Assembly: GCA_964242425.1 (NCBI GenBank)
Contig: CAXTCK010000201.1
Coordinates: 1-6,029 of the forward strand
Length of the DNA: 6,029 nt
Source of the DNA: Lichenicola sp964242425
GTDB lineage: Bacteria; Pseudomonadota; Alphaproteobacteria; Acetobacterales; Acetobacteraceae
Direction: 5' to 3'
Shown: positions 1 to 5,700 of the stretch, in pieces
How positions within the stretch are numbered: position 1 is the first letter of the stretch
Layout of the letters: each line of letters opens with the position of its first letter
Notes under the pieces: generated by a model
Told to the model about the DNA's origin: nothing
Databases searched by the model: none
What the model saw: only the letters and a program-made list of their open reading frames with translations
Translations under genes and position numbers: made by a program

Positions 1-498
1 GGCATCTGCTTCGGCATGCAGATGGCGGTGATCGAGTGCGCCCGGAACCTGGCCGAGATCCCCGACGCGTCGTCCACCGAGTTCGGCCCCACCGCGCAGC
101 CGGTGGTCGGGCTGATGACCGAGTGGGCGCAGGGCAACGAGCTGCAGATCCGGGAGGAAGGCGGCGACCTCGGCGGCACCATGCGCGTCGGCGCCTACGA
201 CGCGGTGCTGGAGCGGGGCTCGCGCGTCGCCGACGCCTACGGCACCACCACCATCCGCGAGCGGCACCGGCACCGCTACGAGGTCAACATCCACTACCGC
301 GAGCGCCTGGAGCGGACGGGCCTCAGCTTTTCCGGCCTGTCCCCGGACGGGATCCTGCCCGAGATCGTCGAGTATCCCGACCACCCCTGGTTCATTGGCG
401 TGCAGTACCATCCCGAGCTGCTGAGCAAGCCGTTCGCGCCGCATCCGCTGTTTTCCGGCTTCATCGGCGCTTCGGTGCGACAGGCGCGGCTGGTCTGA
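1..498 (+). CDS. pyrG: CTP synthase, C-terminal part (glutamine amidotransferase domain), 5'-truncated by window edge
   Basis: CTP synthase aminates UTP to CTP with ammonia from glutamine; it is the last step of cytoplasmic pyrimidine nucleotide synthesis. Only the last 165 residues are present, read from base 1 without an in-window start. They begin at the nucleophile elbow GICFGMQ, with the catalytic Cys at residue 3 of the fragment. The other triad members are in VQYHPEL (His137, Glu139). The motif RERHRHRYEVN (residues 86-96) is typical of the CTP synthase amidotransferase domain and separates it from other class I amidotransferases. The N-terminal synthetase domain lies outside the window. 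The distance from the Cys to the TGA stop fits a normal full-length family member, so the gene looks intact at its 3' end. A GC-rich hairpin follows 3 nt after the stop. Identification is secure. Confidence 0.97.
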   Translation, partial: GICFGMQMAVIECARNLAEIPDASSTEFGPTAQPVVGLMTEWAQGNELQIREEGGDLGGTMRVGAYDAVLERGSRVADAYGTTTIRERHRHRYEVNIHYRERLERTGLSFSGLSPDGILPEIVEYPDHPWFIGVQYHPELLSKPFAPHPLFSGFIGASVRQARLV

Positions 499-501
499 AC
501 C

Positions 502-540
502 GGTCCGGCCGCGGGAAGCCCGATGCCCCCGGGCCGGATC
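502..540 (+). terminator. GC-rich hairpin after pyrG, terminator-like without a T tract
   Basis: Bases 502-510 pair with 532-540 (9 bp, one G-T). After a single bulged G at 511, 512-515 pair with 528-531, leaving a 12-nt loop. The hairpin starts 3 nt after the pyrG stop. No T-run follows, so it could be a U-less intrinsic terminator, an mRNA 3'-end stabiliser, or chance in GC-rich DNA. Confidence 0.4.
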
Positions 541-579
541 TGCTGCTATAGCATTGACGGCATCTTTCCCGGAGGCTTC

Positions 580-1050
580 ATGCCGCTCGACCGCCTTTCG
601 CGTCCGCTTCTCCTGCTTGCCGCCTTTGCCGTTGCGGCGCCCGGGCTCGCCCGCGCCGGCACCCCAGCCGAGGCGGCCGCCTTCATGAAGCAGAACGCCG
701 CCCAGCCAGGCGTCGTCACGCTGCCGTCCGGGCTGGAGTACAAGGTGGTGTCGTCCGGTGACACCACCGGCGCGCATCCGGGCCCGGCGGACAGCGTGAT
801 GGTGAGCTATGTCGGCAAGCTGTCCGACGGCGCCACCTTCGACGACAGCCACGGCAACATCGTCACCCTGCCCCTGAACGCGGTGATCAAGGGCTGGACC
901 GAGGGGATGCAGCTGATGCGCCCTGGCGACGTGTGGATGCTCTACGTGCCGCCGGCGCTGGGCTACGGCCCGAAGGGAGCCGGGCCGATCCCGCCCGACG
1001 CGGCGCTGGTGTTCCGGATCGAGCTGGTCGCGGTGGCCGGGCACGGTTGA
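580..1050 (+). CDS. Exported FKBP-type peptidyl-prolyl cis-trans isomerase
   Basis: This is a predicted periplasmic proline isomerase that assists protein folding. The 156-residue product opens with a signal peptide: basic residues near 5-8, a hydrophobic stretch at 10-22 and a likely cleavage after ALARA-type sequence at residue 26. Next comes a short segment (AAAFMKQNAAQPGVVTLPSGLEY, described here by position 32-54) typical of FkpA/Mip-like proteins before their FKBP fold. The fold spans about 60-153. The usual ligand-pocket residues are visible: Tyr77 (SYVG), Phe87-Asp88 (TFDD), Val102-Ile103 and Trp106 (VIKGW), Tyr129 (LGYG) and Phe145 (VFRIEL). It lacks the long N-terminal dimerisation helices of full Mip/FkpA. 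The ATG at 580 is chosen because GGAGG (571-575) sits 4 nt upstream and it gives a complete signal peptide. It lies 81 nt after pyrG and ends inside a strong hairpin, so it is probably a single-gene unit. Confidence 0.92.
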   Translation: MPLDRLSRPLLLLAAFAVAAPGLARAGTPAEAAAFMKQNAAQPGVVTLPSGLEYKVVSSGDTTGAHPGPADSVMVSYVGKLSDGATFDDSHGNIVTLPLNAVIKGWTEGMQLMRPGDVWMLYVPPALGYGPKGAGPIPPDAALVFRIELVAVAGHG

Positions 1051-1070
1051 ACCGCCAACGGTTCCCGTGC
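1041..1070 (+). terminator. Strong hairpin spanning the FKBP gene stop codon
   Basis: Bases 1041-1046 (GCACGG) pair with 1065-1070 (CCGTGC), and 1049-1054 (GAACCG) pair with 1059-1064 (CGGTTC). This gives a 12-bp stem with a 2-nt bulge (1047-1048) and a CCAA loop. The TGA stop (1048-1050) is inside the left arm. No T tract follows. It probably separates the FKBP gene from the downstream N-hydroxylase gene, as a terminator or an mRNA end-protecting structure. Confidence 0.5.
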
Positions 1071-1156
1071 GGTACGCAAGTCTGGCCCGACGCAAACGGG
1101 CAGTAACCATCCCCATCTGCTGGCGTTCCGCGGCCGATCAGGGGACACAGCGACGC

Positions 1157-1861
1157 ATGACGACAGGATTGGACGATGACCGGCACCCGCTCGCAGAGCG
1201 GTTCCGTTCCTTCATCCGCAACTCCGACTTCTCCTGCGTCGGCGCCAAATCAGCCCTGGCGCGGAACCAGCTGCGCATCGTGGTTGCCCGGGACATCGCT
1301 TCCGCCTGGGATGATCTGCGCATCCTGCCGGAGCTGATCGACTTCGCCCGCGCGTATCGTGACGACCGACGGCTGTACCAGAGCTTCGTGGTTCTGTTCG
1401 AAGGCCCGGACACGCTCACCGAGGGCGCGTTCGAGACCCATCTGTGGTCGCGCCTGCAGTCGCTGAGCGACAAGGACCAGTGGCTTGGGCAGGATGTCGA
1501 CAGCCGGGTGAGCCAGGATCCGCAGAACCCGCACTTCTCGCTCAGCTTCGGCGGCGAGGCGTTCTTCGTGGTGGGGCTGCATCCGGGCGCCAGCCGCCTC
1601 GCACGCCGCTTCGAGCGCCCGGCGCTGGTTTTCAACCTTCATGCCCAGTTCGAGCAACTGCGCAGCGAGGGCATCTACACCAGGTTGCGCGACACCATCC
1701 TGCAGCGCGATCTGGCGCTGAACGGCTCCTCCAACCCGATGCTGGCCCGGTTCGGCGAGAACTCGGAGGCAAGACAGTACAGTGGCCGCGCCGTGAACAC
1801 CGACTGGCGCTGCCCATTCAGCGGCCGCGGGTCACATCGCGTAGGCCGGGGCGCCGCCTGA
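1157..1861 (+). CDS. YqcI/YcgG-family protein, GntA-like haem-dependent N-hydroxylase family
   Basis: The 234-residue product is recognisable as a YqcI/YcgG-family protein. This family includes GntA, the haem-dependent N-hydroxylase of guanitoxin biosynthesis, which oxidises a guanidino nitrogen. Visible family hallmarks are CVGAKSA (Cys27), the ARDIASAWDDLRILP region (about 45-58), SLSDKDQWLG (102-111), HFSLSFGGEAFFVVGLHP (126-143), ERPALVFNLHAQFE (153-166), NPMLARFGE (193-201), the run EARQYSGRAV (204-213) and a terminal CPF (219-221). His126, His142 and His162 are candidate haem-contacting residues; the sequence alone does not decide which. It has no signal peptide or membrane segment, so it is cytoplasmic. 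ATG 1157 is preferred because homologues begin just before the HPLAERFRSFI block; the SD (AGGGG, 1140-1144) is weak and 12 nt away. The next gene starts 4 nt after its stop. No other guanitoxin genes are in view, so the substrate is unknown and the name gntA is withheld. Confidence 0.85.
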   Translation: MTTGLDDDRHPLAERFRSFIRNSDFSCVGAKSALARNQLRIVVARDIASAWDDLRILPELIDFARAYRDDRRLYQSFVVLFEGPDTLTEGAFETHLWSRLQSLSDKDQWLGQDVDSRVSQDPQNPHFSLSFGGEAFFVVGLHPGASRLARRFERPALVFNLHAQFEQLRSEGIYTRLRDTILQRDLALNGSSNPMLARFGENSEARQYSGRAVNTDWRCPFSGRGSHRVGRGAA

Positions 1862-1865
1862 GGCC

Positions 1866-2450
1866 GTGCCGGTCGTCGAGATCCCGCCGCGCTCCGGCAC
1901 CGCCTTCACCCTGGACAAGGGCCAGCGCCTGACGGTGATCGACCCTATGGGAGAACAGGTCGCTGACCTGCTCGCATTCCGGCGCGACGATCCGGACGAG
2001 GTCATCTCGTCCGGGCGCACGCTGGACTACGCCAGCCGGCTGTTCCTGAGCACGGGCGACCTGATCTATTCCAACCGCAGCCGCATCCTGCTTCGCATCG
2101 TCGAGGACACGGTGGGCCGGCACGACTTTCTGCTGACGCCGTGCTCGGCCGACACGTTTCGCATCATCTATGGCGATGCTGATCCCCATCGGGGCTGCTT
2201 CGGTAACCTCACTGAGGCTTTGGCGCCCTATGGAATCGGGCCGGACCGTATTCCCGTCGCCTTCAACGTGTTCATGAACGTGCGCGTGGACGGGAACACC
2301 GGCGCGCTGACGGTGGACCCGCCGTTGAGCCGTGCCGGCGACCACGCCACCTTTCTCGCCGAGGAAGACCTGATCATCGGCCTGACCGCCTGTTCGGCGC
2401 TGCAGTCCAACAACCACGCGTTCAAGCCGATCCACTACCGGATCGACTGA
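1866..2450 (+). CDS. DUF1989 / urea carboxylase-associated family protein
   Basis: The 194-residue product matches the DUF1989 family throughout. It has an opening PPRSGTAF, the GEQVADLLAF motif (29-38), a THD-like segment at RHDFL (85-89), three family-typical cysteines (Cys93 in TPCSADTF, Cys111 in HRGCFGNL, Cys176 in TACSALQSNN) and an NVFMNV segment (134-139) followed by PPLSRAGDH (152-160). The cysteine set is a plausible metal site. Known members include the two subunits of carboxyguanidine deiminase, which act beside guanidine/urea carboxylases; no carboxylase is present here. The start is GTG 1866, the only start codon after an in-frame TAG at 1842-1844. The only SD-like bases (GAGG, 1860-1863) are 2 nt away, so reinitiation by ribosomes finishing the upstream gene is likely. 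The two genes almost certainly form one transcript. The reaction is unassigned; a deiminase or hydrolase acting on a guanidino or amidino product is an inference from family and context. Confidence 0.88.
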   Translation: MPVVEIPPRSGTAFTLDKGQRLTVIDPMGEQVADLLAFRRDDPDEVISSGRTLDYASRLFLSTGDLIYSNRSRILLRIVEDTVGRHDFLLTPCSADTFRIIYGDADPHRGCFGNLTEALAPYGIGPDRIPVAFNVFMNVRVDGNTGALTVDPPLSRAGDHATFLAEEDLIIGLTACSALQSNNHAFKPIHYRID

Positions 2451-2465
2451 ACGCGCGGTTGCCGC

Positions 2466-4562
2466 TCATTCGGCGGCGATCAGGCCCGGCTCGGAAACGG
2501 TGTCCTCCGTCCTGAAGACGCGCACGGGAATCGACTTGGCCGCCGGTGTCTTGCTGCCCTTGGCGTAGTGCCCGGTAGGAAGCAGCACGTTGGCTTCCGG
2601 ATAATAGGTGCCGATGCAGCCGACCGGGATGTCGTACGCCACCACGGCCAGGCCGCTGAGCTCGCGGTGGTGCCCGTCGTTCGACTCCGTTTCCAGCCGC
2701 ACCTTGCCGCCGACGATCAGGCCGAGGCGGTCGATGTCATCGCGATTCATCAGCACCACGTCGCGCGTGCCGTTGATGCCCCGGAACCGGTCGTTGTAGC
2801 CGTACACGGTGGTGTTGAACTGGTCGTTGCTGCGCAGGGTCATCATGCGCAGCGACTGCGGCGTCAGCTCCGGCAGGTCGGCGTTCTCCTGCAGCCCGTC
2901 CGGGGTGACGAAGTTCGCGCGGCCATTCTCCGTCTTCCACACCCGCTTGCGCGCGGGCAACGGACGCTGGAAGCCGCCAGGCTCCCACATCCGCGTCTCG
3001 TAGTCCCAGAAGATCTCCGGATAGGTGACGCCGATCGCCTTGCGTATCAGGCTGTAGTCGGCCACCCAGTCGTCCCAGGGCACGTGGGGGTTCGGCTCCA
3101 GCGTTGCCTTCGCCATCTCGGCCACGAAGCGCACCTCGCTGATCAGGTGTGGCGAGGCCGGCTTGCGCACACCCTTGGAACCGTGGATGCAGCCCGAGGT
3201 ATCCTCCATCGACACCGCCTGATCGCCGGTCGCCTGCCGGTCGGTCTCGATGCGTCCGATCACCGGCAGGATGAAGCTCACCTTTCCCGGGATCAGCTGG
3301 CTGCGGTTGAGCTTGGTGGCNNNNNNNNNNNNNNNNNNNNNNNNNNNNNNNNNNNNNNNNNNNNNNNNNNNNNNNNNNNNNNNNNNNNNNNNNNNNNNNN
3401 NNNNNNNNNNNNNNNNNNNNACGGTCTCGACCCCGGCATGCTGCTGCGTCAGCCCCATGCCGTAGATGCCGATGCAGGACTTGGCGCGGCCGTAGATGCG
3501 CGCCGTGGCTTCCAGCGAATGGCGGGCAAGGCCGGCCTCGCGCTCGATCTCGTCCCAATCCTGCGCGCGCACCCAGGACAGGAAGCTGTCCACCCCGTGC
3601 GTGTGCTCGGCGATGAAGTCGTGGTCGAGGAAAGGCGGCTCGCCGGCGGCCCGTGCCTTGTCATCCAGATCGACCAGCGCCTTGGCGATGCCGGTGATCG
3701 CGGCGAGGTCGCCGCCGGTGCGGACCTGGTGGTAGGACGAGCTGATCCGGGTCTCGTGGCCGCCGATCATCTCCATGGGCGATTGCGGGTTCTTGAACCG
3801 CTCCAGCCCGCGCTCGCGCAGCGGGTTGAAGGTGATGATCGGCACGCCACGCTCGGCCGCCTCCTGCAGCGGATGCAGCATGCGCGGGCTGTTGCTGCCC
3901 GGGTTCTGGCCGAAGAACATGATGCACTCGGCATGCGCGAAATCGTCCAGGGTCACGGTGCCGACCGGAACGCCGATGCTGGCCGGCAGGGCCACGGAGG
4001 TGGTCTCGTGGCACATGTTGGAACTGTCGGGCAGGTTGTTGTTGCCGTACAGCCTGGCGAACAGCGCGTAGGCGTAGCTCGCCTCGTTCGAGCAGCGGCC
4101 GGACGAGTAGAACACCGTTTTCTGCTTGTCCTCGACCGCGCGCAGCTCCCGCCCGATCTCGGCCATGGCGGCACCCCACGACACCGGCACGTACTTGTCA
4201 CTGTCGGCATCGAAGCGCATCGGATGGGTCAGGCGGCCGGCCTGCTCTAGCTGGAAGTCGTCCCAGTCCAGCAACTCGGTGACGGTGTGGTTGGCGAAGA
4301 ATTCCGGCGTGCAGCGGTGCGAGGTGATCTCCCAGGCGGTCGCCTTGACGCCGTTCTCGCAGAACTCGAGCGGCAGCGGCGTCGCCGGCTTGATCCAGGC
4401 GCAGGACACGCACTGGAACCCGTCCACCTTGTTCTGGCGCATCAAGGCAAGGGAGCCGCTGGCCAGCACGCCTTCGCGCTGCAGGATGTTGTTGACTGAG
4501 CGCGCGGAGCCCCAGCCGCCGGAAGGCATCCTGTAGGGCTTGTAGATGGCCTTGCGTGTCAT
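2466..4562 (-). CDS. FdhF/YdeP-family molybdopterin oxidoreductase (interrupted by assembly gap)
   Basis: This is a cytoplasmic Mo-bis-MGD oxidoreductase related to E. coli YdeP and formate dehydrogenase alpha; its substrate is unknown. The N-terminal part has CVSCAW (Cys51, Cys54) and EFCENG (Cys68), plus Cys84 in HRCTPEF, possible Fe-S ligands. The core has FYSSGRCSNEA (151-161), SNMCHETTSVAL (181-192, with Cys184 the likely Mo-site residue), GQNPGSNSPRM (218-228) and FNPLRERGLERF (245-256). After the gap come TKLNRSQLIPG and MEDTSGCIHGSKGVRKPASP, then the C-terminal dinucleotide-binding domain (RSNDQFNTTVYGYNDRFRG region). The ATG at 4562 is chosen over an in-frame upstream ATG at 4634 because GGAG (4571-4574) lies 8 nt before it and family homology starts there (KPYRMPSGGWGS). 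The annotated 698 codons include 34 unknown ones; the real protein is probably about 775 residues (see findings). It converges on the DUF1989 gene with 15 nt between stops. No fdhD is in view. Confidence 0.93.
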   Translation of the reverse strand: MTRKAIYKPYRMPSGGWGSARSVNNILQREGVLASGSLALMRQNKVDGFQCVSCAWIKPATPLPLEFCENGVKATAWEITSHRCTPEFFANHTVTELLDWDDFQLEQAGRLTHPMRFDADSDKYVPVSWGAAMAEIGRELRAVEDKQKTVFYSSGRCSNEASYAYALFARLYGNNNLPDSSNMCHETTSVALPASIGVPVGTVTLDDFAHAECIMFFGQNPGSNSPRMLHPLQEAAERGVPIITFNPLRERGLERFKNPQSPMEMIGGHETRISSSYHQVRTGGDLAAITGIAKALVDLDDKARAAGEPPFLDHDFIAEHTHGVDSFLSWVRAQDWDEIEREAGLARHSLEATARIYGRAKSCIGIYGMGLTQQHAGVETXXXXXXXXXXXXXXXXXXXXXXXXXXXXXXXXXXATKLNRSQLIPGKVSFILPVIGRIETDRQATGDQAVSMEDTSGCIHGSKGVRKPASPHLISEVRFVAEMAKATLEPNPHVPWDDWVADYSLIRKAIGVTYPEIFWDYETRMWEPGGFQRPLPARKRVWKTENGRANFVTPDGLQENADLPELTPQSLRMMTLRSNDQFNTTVYGYNDRFRGINGTRDVVLMNRDDIDRLGLIVGGKVRLETESNDGHHRELSGLAVVAYDIPVGCIGTYYPEANVLLPTGHYAKGSKTPAAKSIPVRVFRTEDTVSEPGLIAAE
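3321..3420. other. Assembly gap (100 N) inside the ydeP-like gene
   Basis: Exactly 100 N's interrupt the oxidoreductase gene. On the minus strand the codon entering the gap is GTN (Val whatever the N is), which fits the family's GVxNV motif. The first codon after the gap begins ATKLNRS, again family-like. Both flanks are in the correct frame, but the run looks like a fixed-size placeholder, not a measured distance. Confidence 0.97.
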
Positions 4563-4570
4563 GCGCGGAA

Positions 4571-4575
4571 CTCCA
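4571..4575 (-). promoter_or_regulatory. Ribosome binding site that fixes the ydeP-like gene start
   Basis: On the minus strand TGGAG lies 8 nt before the ATG at 4562. The longer in-frame start at 4634 would put 24 arginine-rich residues without family similarity in front. Confidence 0.7.
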
Positions 4576-4623
4576 GCATCGCGGCGTGAACGAGGCGGCC
4601 CTGCCAAGCGTTGCTCGAACCAA

Positions 4624-4668
4624 CGACCGGCCACACGTCGCCGGCGGCATAACAGCCGCCCCCGGTCG
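4624..4668. repeat. Nested inverted repeat in the divergent ydeP-like / small-gene intergenic region
   Basis: An inner perfect palindrome has GGCGGC (4643-4648) pairing with GCCGCC (4655-4660) around the loop ATAACA. It sits inside an outer 7-bp pair, CGACCGG (4624-4630) with CCGGTCG (4662-4668). The left spacer is 12 nt and the right spacer 1 nt. The structure ends 4 nt before the SD of the + strand gene at 4684 and lies upstream of the - strand gene at 4562. It could be an operator or a 5'-UTR structure. Confidence 0.6.
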
Positions 4669-4683
4669 GGAAAGGAAGCCCCA

Positions 4684-4908
4684 ATGGTCGGTCGTGACTA
4701 CATGTTGAAGAAGGGGGCCGGACCGTCGGCGCCCAAGGTGTTTCTCGACCAGAAGGTCGTGCCCGCCGCGATCAACGCGGTAGGGGCGGTCGAGGGGGTG
4801 CTCGAGCTGCTGGCGGTGCGTGTGCGCCGGATGCCGGTGGCGGCCCTGGCGGCGGCGCTCGGAACCGGAGCCCTGGTGACGCTGCTGGCGGTGCCACGTC
4901 GCGGCTGA
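4684..4908 (+). CDS. Small membrane-anchored protein, resembles the C-terminal part of DUF883/ElaB-YqjD proteins
   Basis: I do not firmly recognise this 74-residue product. Residues 1-19 are polar and basic. Residues 20-48 (FLDQKVVPAAINAVGAV and onward) could form an amphipathic helix, ending in Arg-rich RVRR. Residues 50-70 form one hydrophobic segment (MPVAALAAALGTGALVTLLAV), and the end is PRRG. The order helix, then R-x-P-x-AA, then a glycine/alanine-rich membrane helix, then terminal arginines resembles the C-terminus of DUF883-type proteins (ElaB/YqjD, inner-membrane proteins that bind ribosomes in E. coli). It is shorter than those, and the likeness is inferred, not shown. The start is well supported: AGGAAG (4673-4678) lies 5 nt before ATG 4684. 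It diverges from the ydeP-like gene and is followed 8 nt later by a strong hairpin, so it is probably monocistronic. Confidence 0.7.
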   Translation: MVGRDYMLKKGAGPSAPKVFLDQKVVPAAINAVGAVEGVLELLAVRVRRMPVAALAAALGTGALVTLLAVPRRG

Positions 4909-4915
4909 GCATCCA

Positions 4916-4952
4916 GCCGGGACGGCGCCGGGATGGTCAGCGCCGTTCCGGC
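4916..4952 (+). terminator. 13-bp GC-rich hairpin after the small membrane protein gene
   Basis: Bases 4916-4928 pair with 4940-4952 over 13 bp with a single G-T pair, leaving an 11-nt loop. The hairpin starts 8 nt after the TGA stop. It is the strongest stem in the window, but GGGG follows it and not a T tract. It is placed as a terminator expected for the upstream gene. Confidence 0.5.
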
Positions 4953-5074
4953 GGGGTCGAGACCGGGTTGTGCATGCGGGCCAAGACGTTTGTTACGTAT
5001 GGAGTGGCCTCCGTTGGCGCCGCGACCTCGGCAACGACGGAATACCTACGCGTTCAAGCAGCGCGACTCCGAAC

Positions 5075-5088
5075 CTGCCGGCCGGCAG
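5075..5088 (-). terminator. Perfect 14-bp palindrome just after the DUF3429 gene, possible weak terminator
   Basis: The sequence CTGCCGGCCGGCAG is fully self-complementary and lies 6 nt beyond the stop (5095-5097) of the - strand DUF3429 gene. Folded as RNA it gives only 5 bp with a GGCC loop and no T tract. A weak terminator or a chance GC palindrome are both possible. Confidence 0.3.
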
Positions 5089-5094
5089 TGCCTG

Positions 5095-5568
5095 TCACGC
5101 CAACCGGACCACCAGCGCGGCAAACAGGCACAACAGCACCACGGCCGTCAGCAGGTAGCGCAGGCCGAGGTAGCCGGGGGGCATCAGCCCGCGCCGCGCC
5201 GCGCGCGTTTCCGCCAGGATGGTCAACGCGAAGCCCAGCAGGAGCAGGAGCAGGGCCGGCAGAGGGCGTCCGACGAGGACGACCAGCAGCGCCGCCCAGC
5301 CGACCAGTGCTGGCAGCACGCCGAGCCCGAGCCGCATGCGCATTGCCGCCGGCTGCACCGGCACGCCGAGTGGATCGCCGGCCAGCGCCAGTCCCCAGTG
5401 CACCGCACCGAGAAAGGACAGGATCACCGCGCCGTAGTCGGCCAGGGCCACGACCAGGCGCGGTACCGGCACGCTGGACGGAAAGAACAGGATGGCGACG
5501 GTCATGCAGACGAACGGCACCAGCCCGCCGAGCCCGAGGATGATCGCGAGCAGGGGCAGGCGTTTCAT
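5095..5568 (-). CDS. DUF3429 family integral membrane protein
   Basis: The 157-residue product is very hydrophobic, with about five predicted membrane helices at roughly 5-28, 38-60, 82-99, 102-119 and 134-154. The DUF3429 family is recognised from the ADYGAVILSFLGAVHWGLAL block (43-62), the E-TRAARRGLMPPGY-L-LR-LT region (120-141) and the five-helix plan at usual length. No biochemical role is established for the family and nothing here assigns one. The start is ATG 5568: CAGGAG (5578-5583 on the minus strand) is 9 nt upstream, an ideal distance. An in-frame TTG at 5577 directly abuts that SD and cannot use it. The gene diverges from eno across 132 nt and faces the small membrane protein gene. 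No signal for regulation is visible. Confidence 0.85.
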   Translation of the reverse strand: MKRLPLLAIILGLGGLVPFVCMTVAILFFPSSVPVPRLVVALADYGAVILSFLGAVHWGLALAGDPLGVPVQPAAMRMRLGLGVLPALVGWAALLVVLVGRPLPALLLLLLGFALTILAETRAARRGLMPPGYLGLRYLLTAVVLLCLFAALVVRLA

Positions 5569-5577
5569 CCGGTTCAA

Positions 5578-5583
5578 CTCCTG
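5578..5583 (-). promoter_or_regulatory. Ribosome binding site that fixes the DUF3429 start
   Basis: On the minus strand CAGGAG precedes ATG 5568 by 9 nt and leaves no spacing to the alternative TTG at 5577, which decides the start. Confidence 0.7.
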
Positions 5584-5700
5584 TCAGGCATGGGCGGCCT
5601 GCCCACAACGCCCACGGATCGCAGGGGGATCCCGGCCTTGCGGAAAGCGGGCCGAGGTGGTGGAACAGGCGCGCCTCAGAAACAATCCTGGAGACCATAG

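Noticed and set aside
1051..1156. Possible guanidine riboswitch ahead of the N-hydroxylase/DUF1989 pair, prompted by GTTCCGCGG and a small GCCCG/CGGGC hairpin (1085-1101)
   Set aside because: The conserved guanidine-I core is absent, and the hairpin loop is ACGCAAA, not the paired ACGR tetraloops of guanidine-II. A covariance-model search would be needed to revive it.
1067..1156. Upstream GTG start for the N-hydroxylase gene
   Set aside because: It adds 30 basic residues without family similarity and lies inside the hairpin at the end of the FKBP gene.
2459..2476. Short inverted repeat at the convergent junction as a bidirectional terminator
   Set aside because: Only 4 Watson-Crick pairs plus two G-T pairs, and it falls within the end of the ydeP-like coding region.
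2568..4250. Very long open frame on the + strand opposite the ydeP-like gene
   Set aside because: It mirrors a clear conserved gene in GC-rich DNA, runs through the N gap and has an Arg/His/Val-heavy composition without any family motif: a shadow frame.
4567..4612. GGAAC (4567-4571) and CGTT (4609-4612) as an EcfG-type stress promoter
   Set aside because: The two elements are 37 nt apart; the known spacing is about 16-17.
5591..5605. TGGGC/GCCCA inverted repeat between DUF3429 and eno as an operator
   Set aside because: A 5-bp GC-rich repeat is expected by chance at this base composition and has no supporting promoter elements.
4933..5700. Long + strand open frame opposite DUF3429
   Set aside because: Low-complexity Gln/Arg/His-rich translation that is antisense to a convincing membrane protein, with no SD at its start.
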